A stretch of 30,121 nt of DNA from JAGOUY01 sp964541725 (GCA_964541725.1 CAZIQG010000002.1:1-30121), one strand, 5' to 3'. Shown: positions 16,369-24,208, numbered from the stretch's first letter. The notes: generated by a model not told the origin, from the sequence alone. Made by a program: numbers and translations.

Positions 16369-17130
16369 ATGATCTCTCTCGCTTTTAAAACCCTCCTCGC
16401 CAAAGAAATCCGCCGCTTTCTCGCGGTTTGGATGCAGACCATTTTCACCCCCGTCATCACAACCGGTCTGTATTTGATTATTTTCGGCGTCTCCCTCGGC
16501 AAACAAATCAACCTCGGCACCGGCGTCTCCTATCTTGCCTTCATCGTCCCAGGCCTCATCATGATGGGCATCGTCAACAATGCCGCCCAAAACGCGAGCT
16601 CCTCCATTTTCATCTCCAAACTTAATAACGCGCTCGTCGACGTCCTCGTCTCCCCTCTCAGCGCCACAGAAACCGCCATCGCCTACACGCTCGGCGGAGT
16701 CGTACGCGCCCTCATGGTTGGAAGCATCACCTGGATCATCTCTCTGCCGTTTGAAGTTATTCTTCCCATTCACCCTCTCTTCGTGCTCGTGATCGCCATC
16801 GCTACCGCCGCCTTCTTCTCGGCCCTCGGCGCGCTTGTCGCCATCGTGGCAGAAAAGTTCGATCACATCGGCGCCTTCAACACCTTCATCCTTCTGCCGT
16901 TGATCTACCTCGGTGGCGTCTTCTACTCCATCCACATCCTCCCACCCTTCTGGCAACATGTCTCCCGCATCAACCCCATCTTCTACATGGTCGACGGCTT
17001 CCGCTACGGCTTCCTAGGACGCGCCGACGGCTCGCCTCTCACCTCACTCACCTTCGTCTGTCTCTTCGCCGCTGCCATGGTTGGCATTTTGATTTGGGTC
17101 TTGAAAAAAGGGTATCGGTTGAGAACGTAA
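16369..17130 (+). CDS. ABC-2 type transporter permease
   Basis: 253 residues with six hydrophobic helices at about 24-46, 57-80, 105-128, 135-160, 168-190 and 225-245. It shows the family features: an amphipathic start (AFKTLLAKEIRRFLAVW), FIVPGLIMMGIVNNA, LVSPLSATETAIAYTLGG and LPLIYLGGVFYSIHILPPFWQ...NPIFYMVDGFRYGFLG. This is the YadH/DrrB group. With the ATPase upstream it forms an exporter of lipid, polysaccharide or drug; the substrate cannot be told. No Shine-Dalgarno before ATG 16369. Confidence 0.92.
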   Translation: MISLAFKTLLAKEIRRFLAVWMQTIFTPVITTGLYLIIFGVSLGKQINLGTGVSYLAFIVPGLIMMGIVNNAAQNASSSIFISKLNNALVDVLVSPLSATETAIAYTLGGVVRALMVGSITWIISLPFEVILPIHPLFVLVIAIATAAFFSALGALVAIVAEKFDHIGAFNTFILLPLIYLGGVFYSIHILPPFWQHVSRINPIFYMVDGFRYGFLGRADGSPLTSLTFVCLFAAAMVGILIWVLKKGYRLRT

Positions 17131-17166
17131 TTTTGGCTAATATAAGGTAAAACAGAGCTTAAATAC

Positions 17167-17195
17167 TGGACAAACTCCCTTTTTTGGTGTAAATT
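17167..17195 (+). promoter_or_regulatory. Possible promoter and overlapping operator-like palindrome
   Basis: TGGACA (17167-17172, 5/6) and TAAATT (17190-17195, 4/6) are 17 bp apart. A perfect palindrome GTGTAAATTACAC (17187-17199) covers the -10, where a repressor would sit. Initiation near 17202 would give a ~120-nt leader for the small gene at 17321. Inferred. Confidence 0.4.
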
Positions 17196-17201
17196 ACACT
17201 G

Positions 17202-17320
17202 TTTCCTAACCCTGATAGACAAGAAATCATTTAGATGGTTTTTTGCCTGTCAGGGTCGACTTGATGGGAAACGCTACCCCGCCACGACCGGTTAATGTCG
17301 TGGGAATCAGAAGGTATAAA
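17202..17320 (+). promoter_or_regulatory. Structured 5' leader, riboswitch-like, class unknown
   Basis: Stem-loops in order: CCCTGA (17210-17215) with TCAGGG (17250-17255), enclosing AAGAAATCAT/ATGGTTTTTT pairs around a TTAG loop; a short GGG/CCC element (17266-17279); and CCACGAC (17282-17288) with GTCGTGG (17297-17303), which ends 5 nt before the Shine-Dalgarno AGAAGG. This is far more structure than elsewhere in the window. I recognise no known riboswitch; it could also be a structured element controlling ribosome access. Confidence 0.45.
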
Positions 17321-17515
17321 ATGATCTACGTGGGAATCGTCATGGCAGTAGTGGCTGCGCTCTTCAGGGGCGTGGCAGCTCGAACGGGTAACGACGGAAA
17401 GCATGTCATGGAGGAGGAAGGACGCGGGTTCGCGAAGGCCATCGCCTGGGTCCTGTGGACCGGCGCCGTACTCATCATCGGCATCTGGTACGGCGCCAAC
17501 TACACCAACAACTGA
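17321..17515 (+). CDS. Small two-helix membrane protein, unknown
   Basis: 64 residues from ATG 17321, chosen because AGAAGG lies 6 nt upstream; a longer frame from 17243 reads through the hairpins. Two hydrophobic helices: MIYVGIVMAVVAALF at the start and AIAWVLWTGAVLIIGIWYG near the end, separated by a charged loop (RGVAARTGNDGKHVMEEEGRGFAK). The coding sequence is richer in GC and uses more GGC, GCC and CTG than its neighbours. It has its own leader and a strong terminator, so it looks like a monocistronic unit. No family recognised. Reality is supported by the RBS, the helices and the terminator. Confidence 0.65.
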   Translation: MIYVGIVMAVVAALFRGVAARTGNDGKHVMEEEGRGFAKAIAWVLWTGAVLIIGIWYGANYTNN

Positions 17516-17537
17516 AGCGCACCGCGCGCAGAGAAGC

Positions 17538-17587
17538 CATCCGTCGACTGACGGCATCTAGGCTTCCTCAGCCGACGGATGCGCTTT
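17538..17587 (+). terminator. Intrinsic terminator of the small membrane gene
   Basis: CATCCGTCG-A-CTGA (17538-17551) pairs with TCAG-C-CGACGGATG (17568-17581): 9 bp, one mismatch, 4 bp, 16-nt loop, then CGCTTTTCTG. The 3' arm is the last codons and stop of the convergent aminotransferase gene. The minus strand lacks a T-run. Confidence 0.8.
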
Positions 17588-18794
17588 TCTGTTTCTCAAG
17601 AAATTCTTCTCTCCCTTTGATTAAATGCTTCATCGCTATTTTTAATCCTTCCTCTTCAATCACAAACGCAATTCGTATCTGCGTCTTTCCTGCTCTATGC
17701 GTAGAATAAAACGCTTGCGCGGGTGTCGTTAAGACCGTCTGACCCTCAGATTTAATTCCCGAATACTCCGTCAACATAAATTGTGTAAACAATTCCGCAT
17801 CTACTCCAATATCCGCGATAAGATAGAGCGCCCCGGCCGGATATCCGCATGGGATTCCTGCTTCCTGTAAACAACCAAACACGATATCGCGCCGTGCGGC
17901 ATATTCTTGTTTGGCACGCTGAATATCCGCTTCCCCCTCATCCAACACACGCACAAATGCCCTCTGCTCCACGGTCGGAACCGATAGACGCATTTGCGCA
18001 TACTTAAGCGCTGCCGCAATTAGATCTTCTCGACGCAACACCAACCATCCGATCCGTGCCCCACAAGAGGAATACCGCTTTGAAACACTATCGACAACAA
18101 TGGCGACTTCTTCCGATCCAGGGATCTCAAGCACACTCGTGGCACGCTCTCCCTCAAACACAAACTCCCGATACACCTCATCGACTACAAGGAAGAGAGA
18201 ACGACGCTTCGCCAATGCCACTAACGCCTCTAATCCCTCCCTTCCAATCACAGATCCCGTCGGATTATTTGGATTACAAACCAAGATCACCTTTGTTTTA
18301 GAGGTAATCGCTTGCTCAATGACTTCGACAGAAGGAATAGCAAACCCCTCCTCCAATTTTGTCGGAATAGAGACGACTCGCACCCCTTTAAGCCCCGCCA
18401 TGCTTTGATAATTCGTATAAAACGGTTCAAACACAATCACCTCATCATCTGAATCACAGACCAAATCAAACACCGCCATCAAGGCTTCACTCGCTCCCGA
18501 CGTAATGATCATTTGCGCGGCAGAAACAGCTATATTCAATCGTTGATAATAACGGCTGATCGCCTCACGAAGCGATTCATCGCCTGCGCTCGGAGCATAG
18601 GAGAGGACGGGTTCAGAAAACGATCGAATCCCCTCGTAAAACAAGGGAGAGGTCGCCACGTCCGGCTGTCCAATATTCAAAGGAAAGACTGTCACGCCTT
18701 GCGCACGCAATCCATCCGCCATCGGCAAATATTTACGAATCGCCGACGCAGGCAACGCTTGAATTCGCTGAGAAAGTGCGGGTGGCATAATCAT
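17568..18794 (-). CDS. Class I/II PLP-dependent aminotransferase (AspC-like fold)
   Basis: 408 residues. It has the class I pattern: NIGQPDVATSP, YAPSAGDESLREAIS, ITSGASEALM, CNPNNPTGS, VVDEVYREFVF, SVSKRYSSCGARIGWLV with the PLP lysine in SVSKR, and the carboxylate-binding Arg in QIRIAF. SKRYSSCGARIG is close to the aspartate/aromatic aminotransferase I-gamma group, but the substrate cannot be assigned from sequence alone. The start ATG 18794 overlaps the WecG stop (ATGA). It is the last gene of the leftward Clp-like/WecG unit and may act on a sugar or amino acid used there (inference). Its stop is inside the hairpin of the facing gene's terminator. Confidence 0.9.
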   Translation of the reverse strand: MIMPPALSQRIQALPASAIRKYLPMADGLRAQGVTVFPLNIGQPDVATSPLFYEGIRSFSEPVLSYAPSAGDESLREAISRYYQRLNIAVSAAQMIITSGASEALMAVFDLVCDSDDEVIVFEPFYTNYQSMAGLKGVRVVSIPTKLEEGFAIPSVEVIEQAITSKTKVILVCNPNNPTGSVIGREGLEALVALAKRRSLFLVVDEVYREFVFEGERATSVLEIPGSEEVAIVVDSVSKRYSSCGARIGWLVLRREDLIAAALKYAQMRLSVPTVEQRAFVRVLDEGEADIQRAKQEYAARRDIVFGCLQEAGIPCGYPAGALYLIADIGVDAELFTQFMLTEYSGIKSEGQTVLTTPAQAFYSTHRAGKTQIRIAFVIEEEGLKIAMKHLIKGREEFLEKQKSASVG

Positions 18795-19525
18795 TCAGCA
18801 TGACGAACGCGGTCAATAAGAGCGAAAATCGGAAACACTACCACCGCTTTAAAAATCCTCTCAATTCTCTTAGGCTCCTGCACCAATCTCCAGAGCCATT
18901 CAATCCCCATCACCTGAAAAAACCTCGGCGCCCGTCGAATCGTTCCAGCCCAATAATCAAACGTCCCTCCCACTCCCACAATCATCTTCACACTTGGCAT
19001 ATCTTGCAAATAACGCGCAATCCAACGCTCTTGTTTAGGATGCCCAAATCCTACTAATACGATCTGTGGCGCAAACAACGTCAAACGATGACGCGCCTCT
19101 TCCCCTTCTTCGTCATCCGTCCCATCTGCTTGCACAACTCCTCCCCGTTCTGCAATTAAAGCTAAACTTGGATACACGGTTCGCCAATGCGCCGCCGCTA
19201 ACTCCGCCACGCGCTTCTTTCCCCCAATGAAGGCGACGCGCAAATCCTGCGTATGCGCCTCTTTAAGCAACGCTTCTCCCAACTCCACCCCCGTCACCCG
19301 TGACCACGTCTGACCAAAGAGACGCCCGATCCCATACAACCCCACCCCATCGACTACGCGAATGTCCGCTTGTTGTAAGGCTTTTTTATAGTCTGGATGA
19401 CGACGAGCGGCAAGTAAAATCTCTGGATTCGCCGTCACTACCCAAAGAGGCGCGGTCGCCGTACGCAAGCGCTCTAAAACCGCCTCTTTTGTGATTCCTT
19501 CAATTGGAACACCAAACAACATCAT
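18791..19525 (-). CDS. WecG/TagA/CpsF family glycosyltransferase (GT26)
   Basis: 244 residues, full family length. Family enzymes add N-acetylmannosamine(uronic acid) or a similar sugar to lipid-linked GlcNAc on the inner membrane face for teichoic acid, enterobacterial antigen or capsule. Visible: VVTANPEILLAARR, VVDGVGL with the catalytic Asp, RVTGVEL, FIGG, LVGFGHPKQERWI, GVGGTFDYWAGTIRRAPRFFQVMGIEWLWRLVQEPKR. Position: 40 bp after the Clp-like gene, and overlapping the aminotransferase by ATGA. The product is probably a surface glycan; the acceptor is unknown. Confidence 0.93.
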   Translation of the reverse strand: MMLFGVPIEGITKEAVLERLRTATAPLWVVTANPEILLAARRHPDYKKALQQADIRVVDGVGLYGIGRLFGQTWSRVTGVELGEALLKEAHTQDLRVAFIGGKKRVAELAAAHWRTVYPSLALIAERGGVVQADGTDDEEGEEARHRLTLFAPQIVLVGFGHPKQERWIARYLQDMPSVKMIVGVGGTFDYWAGTIRRAPRFFQVMGIEWLWRLVQEPKRIERIFKAVVVFPIFALIDRVRHAE

Positions 19526-19565
19526 AAGGCTCTGATCTTAGCACATTTCACAAATATAACGAGCG

Positions 19566-22259
19566 TCATTCTGGAACGAAGGTTCCATGCTCGACCTCGA
19601 GTTTGCCCCCTGGCTGGATCACGATCGTATCCCGACGCGACACATCTTTACGCAATAAGGCATCTGCCAAGGCATTCTCCACACGTTCTTGAATGACACG
19701 GCGCAATGGACGCGCACCATATAATGGATCAAACCCTGCTTGCACCAATTCCTCAACCGCTTCCGGCTCCGCACGAAAACCCATGCCTTTAAGTGCCAAG
19801 CGTTTCGCAAGGCTGTGCAGGAGAAGACGCGCAATCGCTCGCACATTCTCAAGCGTAAGCGGTTTAAAGACAATCATGCCATCAAACCGATTCAAAAATT
19901 CCGGACGAAATACGCCTTTCAACTCTCCTTCTAACAATCCTGTCTTAATTCGTTCCGTTGAGGCTCCCGCTTTTACCTGCTCTTGGATGAAGCCCGTGCC
20001 CGCATTACTCGTTGCGATTAAGACAGCATTCGTAAAATCTACGGTCCTGCCTACCCCATCCGTCAAGCGTCCATCATCCATGACTTGCAAGAAGAGGGTG
20101 AGGATATCTGGATGCGCTTTTTCCAATTCATCCAATAAAATAATACTAAACGGCTGTTTACGCACCGCTTCCGTCAACAACCCTCCGCGCTCATCTCCCG
20201 GCGACCCAATCATCCGCACGACGGAGGAAGGATGCTGGTACTCAGACATATCTAAGCGAATCATCGCTTCTTCGCGTCCAAAATACTCAGCCGCCAAGGC
20301 CTTACTGAGCTCCGTTTTCCCAACCCCGGTTGGACCTAAGAAGAGAAAGTTCGCAATTGGCCGCTTATGCTCGCGTACATCCGCTCGCGCGCGACGCATC
20401 GCCTGCGCCACGGCCGTCACTGCTTCCTCTTGTCCAATCACGCGCCCATGTAACCGCTCCTCTAAATTCAAAAGTTTCTGCGATTCATCTTGAGAAATCG
20501 CATTCACCGGAATATTGGTTTTTGCTTGGATAATCTTGGCAACATCCTCCGCCGAGACCAGGACTTGCTCCCCTCGCTCATTTCTCGCCAAGACCGCCGC
20601 CTCACGCACCATATTGATCGCCGCTTGAGGCATGCGTTCGTCGTGTAAATAGCGAGTCCCGAGCGTAACCGCCCGCTCTAACGCAGCATACGAGAAAAAT
20701 ACACGCGTCTCATACTCAATAAAGCCGCTCTTCGCCATTAATACTTCTAGGACAGCCTCTTCATCCATTTCCTCTACTTGGACACGTACGAGCTTACTCC
20801 CCAACGAACGACGCTCTAAAACCCCTGTCCACGCTTGCGGTGTCGTCGTGGCAATCACAAAGAAATGTCCGCGATCCAATTCACTGGCCAACGCTTCCGC
20901 TAAATCCATCGCCCCCGTCCCGCCTCCGGCTAAGGCTTCGATTCCTTCCAACACCAACACAATATTTCCACTCAAGGCCGCCTCATTCAGCATGGTGAGC
21001 AATCGCTCCAGGGCTTGCCCTGACTCACCTCCCGCCACTAAGGCCGCTAAGTGCACAGAGACCAAACGCCGATCAAACAAGGACGCGGGCACATCCTCCT
21101 CCACCATCCGACGTGCCAGAGCCTCTACCAAAGCCGTCTTGCCTACTCCCGCATCTCCAACCAAGACGACACCCTGCCGCCCACTCTCAATCGCGCGTAA
21201 CAATTCTTCCATCTCTTTCTCACGTCCAACCGGTGGCATTAAATGCCCATTGCGCGCAGCCAATGTCAGATCTTCACTAAAACGATCGAGCAAAGCCGTC
21301 TGCCGAGCTGTCATCAAACGGTTCATGCCCGTATTTGGCTTTTGTTGAGAGAGGGAAATGAATCGATCATGCTCTTCGCGCAACTGCTCTTGCAATCGCA
21401 CCCAATGCGCCACATGCAGAACATGCTCACGCGGATAGCCTAAGCGATCAAACATAGCTTGCAAGGTTTCATCCGCTAAAAACGCCTGCACAAACACCTC
21501 TGTCACTCCCATATACTTCCGTCGTGCCTCGCGTGCCATGATATAGGCAGATAAAAGCATGGTCTTCGTTTCTGCGGATAAAACCGTTGGCGTCCCACTC
21601 CGCAAAGAACGCAACAATTCAACCAAGGGCGGCTTAATCAGCTCATTCGAGACGCCTAAACGGGTTAAAAAGATCCCACCGGCTGGACTCGATAAAGATG
21701 CCGCAAACACGTGTAACGGTAACACCTCCGCTCGACCCGTCTGTACCGCTAGTTGATAGGCCTGCTCCAACACCGACCATAACGCCGGTTGAGCATACGC
21801 CGATACATCAATGAGTTGATTCGCGTCCGTTTTACGCGCCCGCCCACTTGCTGACCAACTGGAAATAACCGAGGCTTTTTCCCCAAACGCTTGTACATGA
21901 AACACCAAAAAACAGACGGCCAACCACCCAATCCACCACAACATCATCGACCAATGGCCAGACACCCATGTTGCCCCTTCAAATAACTGTAATGGATCAC
22001 CCTGCGTAAACCAATGCCACCCCCATCCAGCAAAGCATAAGAAGATGAGGAGCAAGAACCCCAATTGAACCCCCCGATGGAACGTCAAACGCCAACGACG
22101 AAAGGCAAAGAAAAAACCATCTAACGTGGGACGCCACAACAAGATTCCGTCGTCATCTGGGTAAAACACCCCCGCTCCTTTACACGCCGTACAGCGCAAG
22201 GCCGCACGTGGATCACCTAAACATTCACGACACGTTTGGACCGCAGAAGAAGGAGCCAT
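19566..22259 (-). CDS. Membrane-anchored Clp-like double AAA+ protein without pore-loop motifs
   Basis: 897 residues. N-terminal zinc ribbon (Cys10, 13, 23, 26); two membrane helices at about 65-83 and 105-122; Clp-N-like helical region about 155-300; first AAA+ with Walker A GDAGVGKT (368-375); second with GPTGVGKT (642-649) and Walker B IILLDE; ClpB/D2-small C-terminus ending near 860. Departures from Clp: in the first ring the Walker B site reads VLVLEGIEAL instead of FIDE, and the arginine-finger stretch is changed. Where KYRG (ring 1) and GYVG (ring 2) pore loops belong, the sequence reads VAGGESGQAL and GSPGDERGG, so both tyrosines are missing. There is no ClpP-binding VGF/IGF loop and no ClpB M-domain. 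It therefore cannot be assumed to unfold proteins for ClpP. It starts 3 nt after a small membrane gene and is followed by wecG. Confidence 0.9.
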   Translation of the reverse strand: MAPSSAVQTCRECLGDPRAALRCTACKGAGVFYPDDDGILLWRPTLDGFFFAFRRWRLTFHRGVQLGFLLLIFLCFAGWGWHWFTQGDPLQLFEGATWVSGHWSMMLWWIGWLAVCFLVFHVQAFGEKASVISSWSASGRARKTDANQLIDVSAYAQPALWSVLEQAYQLAVQTGRAEVLPLHVFAASLSSPAGGIFLTRLGVSNELIKPPLVELLRSLRSGTPTVLSAETKTMLLSAYIMAREARRKYMGVTEVFVQAFLADETLQAMFDRLGYPREHVLHVAHWVRLQEQLREEHDRFISLSQQKPNTGMNRLMTARQTALLDRFSEDLTLAARNGHLMPPVGREKEMEELLRAIESGRQGVVLVGDAGVGKTALVEALARRMVEEDVPASLFDRRLVSVHLAALVAGGESGQALERLLTMLNEAALSGNIVLVLEGIEALAGGGTGAMDLAEALASELDRGHFFVIATTTPQAWTGVLERRSLGSKLVRVQVEEMDEEAVLEVLMAKSGFIEYETRVFFSYAALERAVTLGTRYLHDERMPQAAINMVREAAVLARNERGEQVLVSAEDVAKIIQAKTNIPVNAISQDESQKLLNLEERLHGRVIGQEEAVTAVAQAMRRARADVREHKRPIANFLFLGPTGVGKTELSKALAAEYFGREEAMIRLDMSEYQHPSSVVRMIGSPGDERGGLLTEAVRKQPFSIILLDELEKAHPDILTLFLQVMDDGRLTDGVGRTVDFTNAVLIATSNAGTGFIQEQVKAGASTERIKTGLLEGELKGVFRPEFLNRFDGMIVFKPLTLENVRAIARLLLHSLAKRLALKGMGFRAEPEAVEELVQAGFDPLYGARPLRRVIQERVENALADALLRKDVSRRDTIVIQPGGKLEVEHGTFVPE

Positions 22260-22262
22260 AGA

Positions 22263-22655
22263 TTAAAACGATTGCACAAAGGTCTGAAATCCAACCGACA
22301 CATTCAACAAAAGAAAGACGATCGCTAAAATAGGGGCAAAACACCACGCTAGAACAAGTCCTACAGAAACAACAACCTCAATAAATAAGGCAAATAGACG
22401 CGCCAAGATCACAACTCCACGCATCGCAATGCTAATCAACCTCCCCACCCAATCGCGTGTCCCATACATGGGCACAAAAAAATTCCTGACCCACAACCCA
22501 ATCGCGTAGCCGCGTGCACGATACCGGAGCGTACGCACTCGCCACGCCCCCAACGACATAAGCCCCTCCGTATACCACCACAACGGGAACCGCAAAACAC
22601 TCCCAAAAAAATCTGAAACAACAAAGGACGCAACTGCCTGCACACGCGAAGACAT
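22263..22655 (-). CDS. Small membrane protein, partner of the Clp-like gene
   Basis: 130 residues from ATG 22655; a TTG at 22664 would add three residues. Hydrophobic stretches: a weak one at about 8-30 (AVASFVVSDFFGSVLRFPLWW) and a strong pair at about 75-120 (GVVILARLFALFIEVVVSVGLVLAWCFAPILAIVFLLLNV), with a basic loop between (RVRTLRYRARGYAIG). No family recognised. Only 3 bases separate it from the membrane-anchored Clp-like protein, so a complex is plausible. A TATACT -10 lies just upstream, giving a leader of about 4 nt. Confidence 0.7.
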   Translation of the reverse strand: MSSRVQAVASFVVSDFFGSVLRFPLWWYTEGLMSLGAWRVRTLRYRARGYAIGLWVRNFFVPMYGTRDWVGRLISIAMRGVVILARLFALFIEVVVSVGLVLAWCFAPILAIVFLLLNVSVGFQTFVQSF

Positions 22656-22665
22656 AGACAGCAAC

Positions 22666-22671
22666 AGTATA
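22666..22671 (-). promoter_or_regulatory. -10 element of the Clp-like operon
   Basis: TATACT on the minus strand (5/6), 10 nt before ATG 22655. Initiation about 7 nt downstream leaves roughly 4 nt of leader. No convincing -35 found; weak by itself. Confidence 0.4.
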
Positions 22672-22714
22672 CAACAAAAAGAGATCTCTCGTTAGACGTC
22701 TTTATCTCTATTCC

Positions 22715-22760
22715 CGTCATCCCGAACGAAGTCATACGGAGTGAGGGATCTCGCAGCGGA
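22715..22760. repeat. Palindromic interspersed repeat, copy C (one arm)
   Basis: 46 bases (CGTCATCCCGAACGAAGTCA... GGGATCTCGCAGCGGA) closely match the reverse complement of the right arm of copy B, differing mainly in a short central segment. Only one arm is present, so this is a solo half-element. It lies between ftsL and the Clp-like operon. Confidence 0.75.
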
Positions 22761-22828
22761 AATCAAAAACGCTTCTTATCTCTCCACGCCAATGGCAGAT
22801 AAAAAACGTTTTCCCTCTTCAGAACGCC

Positions 22829-22860
22829 CGTATTCGACTCTCTCCTAAAAGGCGAATACG
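22829..22860 (-). terminator. Hairpin after ftsL, possible terminator
   Basis: CGTATTCG (22829-22836) and CGAATACG (22853-22860) form a perfect 8-bp stem, 10 nt after the ftsL stop. No immediate T-run on the minus strand; a TTTTTT run comes about 22 nt later. It may end the mraZ-rsmH-ftsL transcript inefficiently or protect its 3' end. The rest of 22672-22870 holds the repeat arm and no gene. Confidence 0.5.
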
Positions 22861-22870
22861 AACGTCCTCC

Positions 22871-23236
22871 TTATTTACGCACGGCCACCTGACCAGGCCC
22901 TTGCAAATAGCGAATATTCGACAAAGGCACATATCCCATCCCTTGGATACGCGTCTCAAGCGCATGAATTGAATTGAGTTCCGTCACCTTATAGTCTAAA
23001 GACGCAACGGTGTCATTCAATCGTTCTACTTGCTTTTCCAATTGGCGCAGTTCAAAACTTTGGCTGGCTTGTGTCGTCACTTGATAAATGTAAACACCCA
23101 TACACGCCGCCATACAACCAATCATCGCCGCAAAGATCGTCCCACGCTTCACATCCGCCAAACGGCGTGCGAAGGGCATAGGCAGAGCAAATTGTTCGTG
23201 GGGGCGTTTAAGGGAAATAGCTAAGGGACGAGACAT
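22871..23236 (-). CDS. ftsL: FtsL/DivIC-like cell-division membrane protein
   Basis: 121 residues with the FtsL layout: short basic cytoplasmic N-terminus, one membrane helix at about 33-51 (TIFAAMIGCMAACMGVYIY), a coiled-coil from about 56 to 90 (ELRQLEKQVERLNDTVASLDYKVTEL) and a short tail with a GYVP motif. FtsL proteins are too diverged for motif-based proof; the position directly after rsmH (8 nt) is what FtsL occupies in dcw clusters. In the divisome it links FtsB/FtsQ to FtsW-FtsI. No ftsI or mur gene follows here, so the cluster ends early. Confidence 0.75.
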   Translation of the reverse strand: MSRPLAISLKRPHEQFALPMPFARRLADVKRGTIFAAMIGCMAACMGVYIYQVTTQASQSFELRQLEKQVERLNDTVASLDYKVTELNSIHALETRIQGMGYVPLSNIRYLQGPGQVAVRK

Positions 23237-23244
23237 ACATGAGG

Positions 23245-24138
23245 TTAAAGGAGCTTACTCGCAGTTCGTAACTTGGCACTGCGGGCTCTTGGGTTCTTGT
23301 TCAGCTCTTCTTCCGAGGGAGCGACAGGCTTCTTCGTAAGCGGCTTCCAACGCGCATCCTGGAAGGCGAGTTTCACGATCCGATCTTCAATCGAATGGAA
23401 GGTGATAATCGCGAGCCGACCGCCAGGGGCAAGCACCGCATGCGCAGACTCAATCGCCTGCTTAAGCGCTTGCACTTCGTCATTCACAGCCATGCGCAAC
23501 GCTTGGAAGGTGCGTGTCGCGCAATGGATACGGCCATTTTCGTAGGCACTTGGCACAGCTCCGCGGATGATATCGACGAGTTCAAACGTGGTCGTAATCC
23601 GCTGCTGTTCACGAGCGGTGACAATGGCTTCGGCAATCCGTCCAGCAAAGCGCTCTTCGCCAAACACGCCGATCATTTGTCGTAGTTCCCCACGTGGCCA
23701 GGTGTTCACGATATCTTCAGCCGTGAGCCCATCATCATTGGCGCGCGTGCCTAACCGCATATCGAGTGGACCATCAATCTGGAACGAAATCCCTTTAGTT
23801 GGATCCTCGAGCTCGTCCGAAGACAAGCCAAGATCTAACAAGATTCCGTCCATCTGCTGGATCCCTTCCTTCTTAAGGGCATCGGCCAAGTATCGAAAGT
23901 TTTCTTCGATCCCCTGCCAACGGTCACCATAAGAAGCTAAGGCCTTGCGCGCGCGTGCCAACGCTACGGGATCAACGTCGAAAGAAATGACCCGACCGTT
24001 TGGCGCGCTACGCTCAAGCAGCGCTCGCGTATGCGTCGCTCCACCAAGTGTCCCGTCTATGTAGACCCCTCCTGGCCGTACGTTGAGGGCAAGCATGGAC
24101 TCCTCAAGCATGACAGCGGTATGGATAGATGTCTGCAT
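23245..24138 (-). CDS. rsmH: 16S rRNA (cytosine-1402 N4)-methyltransferase RsmH (MraW)
   Basis: 297 residues. It methylates N4 of C1402 in the decoding centre, using SAM. HTAVMLEE at the start, GTLGGATHTRALL (SAM loop), FDVDPVALARA, DGILLDLGLSSDELEDPTKGISFQIDGPLDMRL and the C-terminal ITFHSIEDRIVKLAF...NPRARSAKLRTASKL are all RsmH motifs. It lies 70 bp after mraZ, with a strong hairpin between, and before ftsL. No Shine-Dalgarno recognised. Confidence 0.96.
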   Translation of the reverse strand: MQTSIHTAVMLEESMLALNVRPGGVYIDGTLGGATHTRALLERSAPNGRVISFDVDPVALARARKALASYGDRWQGIEENFRYLADALKKEGIQQMDGILLDLGLSSDELEDPTKGISFQIDGPLDMRLGTRANDDGLTAEDIVNTWPRGELRQMIGVFGEERFAGRIAEAIVTAREQQRITTTFELVDIIRGAVPSAYENGRIHCATRTFQALRMAVNDEVQALKQAIESAHAVLAPGGRLAIITFHSIEDRIVKLAFQDARWKPLTKKPVAPSEEELNKNPRARSAKLRTASKLL

Positions 24139-24161
24139 ACGTCTGGAAACTCTTCGTGGAT

Positions 24162-24196
24162 CGTCGATGGTGCATCAAACAGATGGACCATCAACG
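24162..24196 (-). other. Hairpin in the mraZ-rsmH intergenic region
   Basis: On the minus strand CGTTGATGGT (24196-24187) pairs with ACCATCGACG (24171-24162): 10 pairs, one G-T. An inner CATC/GATG stem surrounds a TGTTT loop. No T-run follows, so it is unlikely to be an intrinsic terminator; more likely a processing or stability element. Confidence 0.55.
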
Positions 24197-24208
24197 TTCA
24201 ACGAGGAA

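Noticed and set aside
16345..16959. 204-residue minus-strand reading frame
   Set aside because: Antisense shadow of the ABC permease; composition is dominated by D, E and G, typical of reversed hydrophobic codons, and no family fits.
17243..17320. 26-residue N-terminal extension of the small membrane protein
   Set aside because: It reads through the leader hairpins and has no SD; ATG 17321 has one.
19693..20493. 266-residue plus-strand reading frame
   Set aside because: Antisense to the Clp-like gene, rich in Ser/Arg/Pro, no start signal and no recognisable domain.
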